Shown piece after piece: positions 63,907 to 64,000 of a DNA stretch of 64,000 bases. Within the stretch, counting starts at the first letter, position 1. Each line of letters opens with the position of its first letter. A model generated the notes under the pieces. It saw only the letters and a program-made list of their open reading frames with translations. It had not been told where the DNA came from and searched no databases. The translations under genes and the position numbers were made by a program. Origin of the DNA: Sapria himalayana (lineage: Eukaryota; Streptophyta; Magnoliopsida; Malpighiales; Rafflesiaceae); NCBI GenBank assembly GCA_029783825.1, contig JAREIK010005785.1:1-64000 (forward strand), in the 5' to 3' direction.

Positions 63907-64000
63907 AATATAGATAGAAAAATATATAGATAAACAGAAAAATAGATAGATACATAGATAGATAGTCATATCTATAGATAGATTGATATAGAGATTAATA
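60651..64000 (-). repeat. (GATA)n satellite, array 9
   Basis: GATA satellite to the window end, with (AT)n runs at about 60877-60898, 63124-63144 and 63863-63904. Blocks near 60945-61035 are repeated near 61210-61310 (AACAGTTAGAAAA, AAAGATTGATAGATAGAT, ATTGACTAAA), offset about 270 bp. No gene. Confidence 0.97.
63863..63904 (+). repeat. (TA)n run
   Basis: About 42 bp of alternating TA after TTAGTTAGTTAG. Confidence 0.92.

Noticed and set aside
1..64000. Functional tRNA, rRNA or other structured RNA genes
   Set aside because: I saw no tRNA-like A/B boxes with a foldable cloverleaf and no rRNA-like stretch; a covariance-model scan would be needed to be sure.

Overview
This is nuclear plant DNA, very AT-rich and repeat-dominated, with no gene I would call functional. 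The plant origin rests on degenerate copies of plant-specific families: an En/Spm (CACTA) TNP2 transposase, a hAT element with GGCCCG-type ends, a Lemi1/Emigrant-like pogo element, an HD-Zip class I homeobox pseudogene and a piece of a plant receptor-like kinase. I cannot name the species.

About half of the window (roughly 32 kb) is imperfect tetranucleotide satellite (TATC)n/(GATA)n. It reads TATC on the + strand at 1-3768, 9497-10728 and 27672-28160, and GATA at 3807-6109, 28737-46295, 46693-47136, 47463-47628, 52955-55651 and 60651-64000. TATC has no stop codon in any frame, so the arrays yield dozens of meaningless Ser-Ile-Tyr-Leu open frames. Higher-order duplications (about 120, 179, 387, 812 and 1630 bp) and (TA)n or (CA)n runs lie inside the arrays.

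Nearly everything between the arrays belongs to one CACTA family, with ends related to CACTACAAGAAA and 'TTTAGCTAGGG' subterminal sequence. The copies are B (6110-9496), A (10729-27672), C (47629-52954, inverted), D (55652 to about 60632, inverted) and two short right-end fragments (46296 and 47137). A different CACTA-like end (CACAACAAGAAAA) closes segment E at 28736. Element A is the coding copy: a broken TNP2-like gene and a broken TNPA/Ptta-like gene, both on the - strand. Inside A sit a complete 3.6-kb hAT element with a perfect 8-bp target duplication and a 2.1-kb pogo/Lemi1-like element, each with a broken transposase.

The most interesting layer is what B, C and D carry in place of transposase genes. 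C holds a nearly full-length but broken HD-Zip I homeobox gene and a fragment of an LRR receptor kinase, between recognisable CACTA ends, plus a remnant of the TNPA gene. D holds an unidentified gene with intron-like gaps and B holds unidentified gene-like pieces. These look like Pack-CACTA (gene-capturing) elements. All six right ends face the satellite with the same polarity (TATC reading outward), and at least three right-end units were duplicated together with the adjoining GATA array. This suggests that the satellite and the CACTA family have been amplified as a composite.
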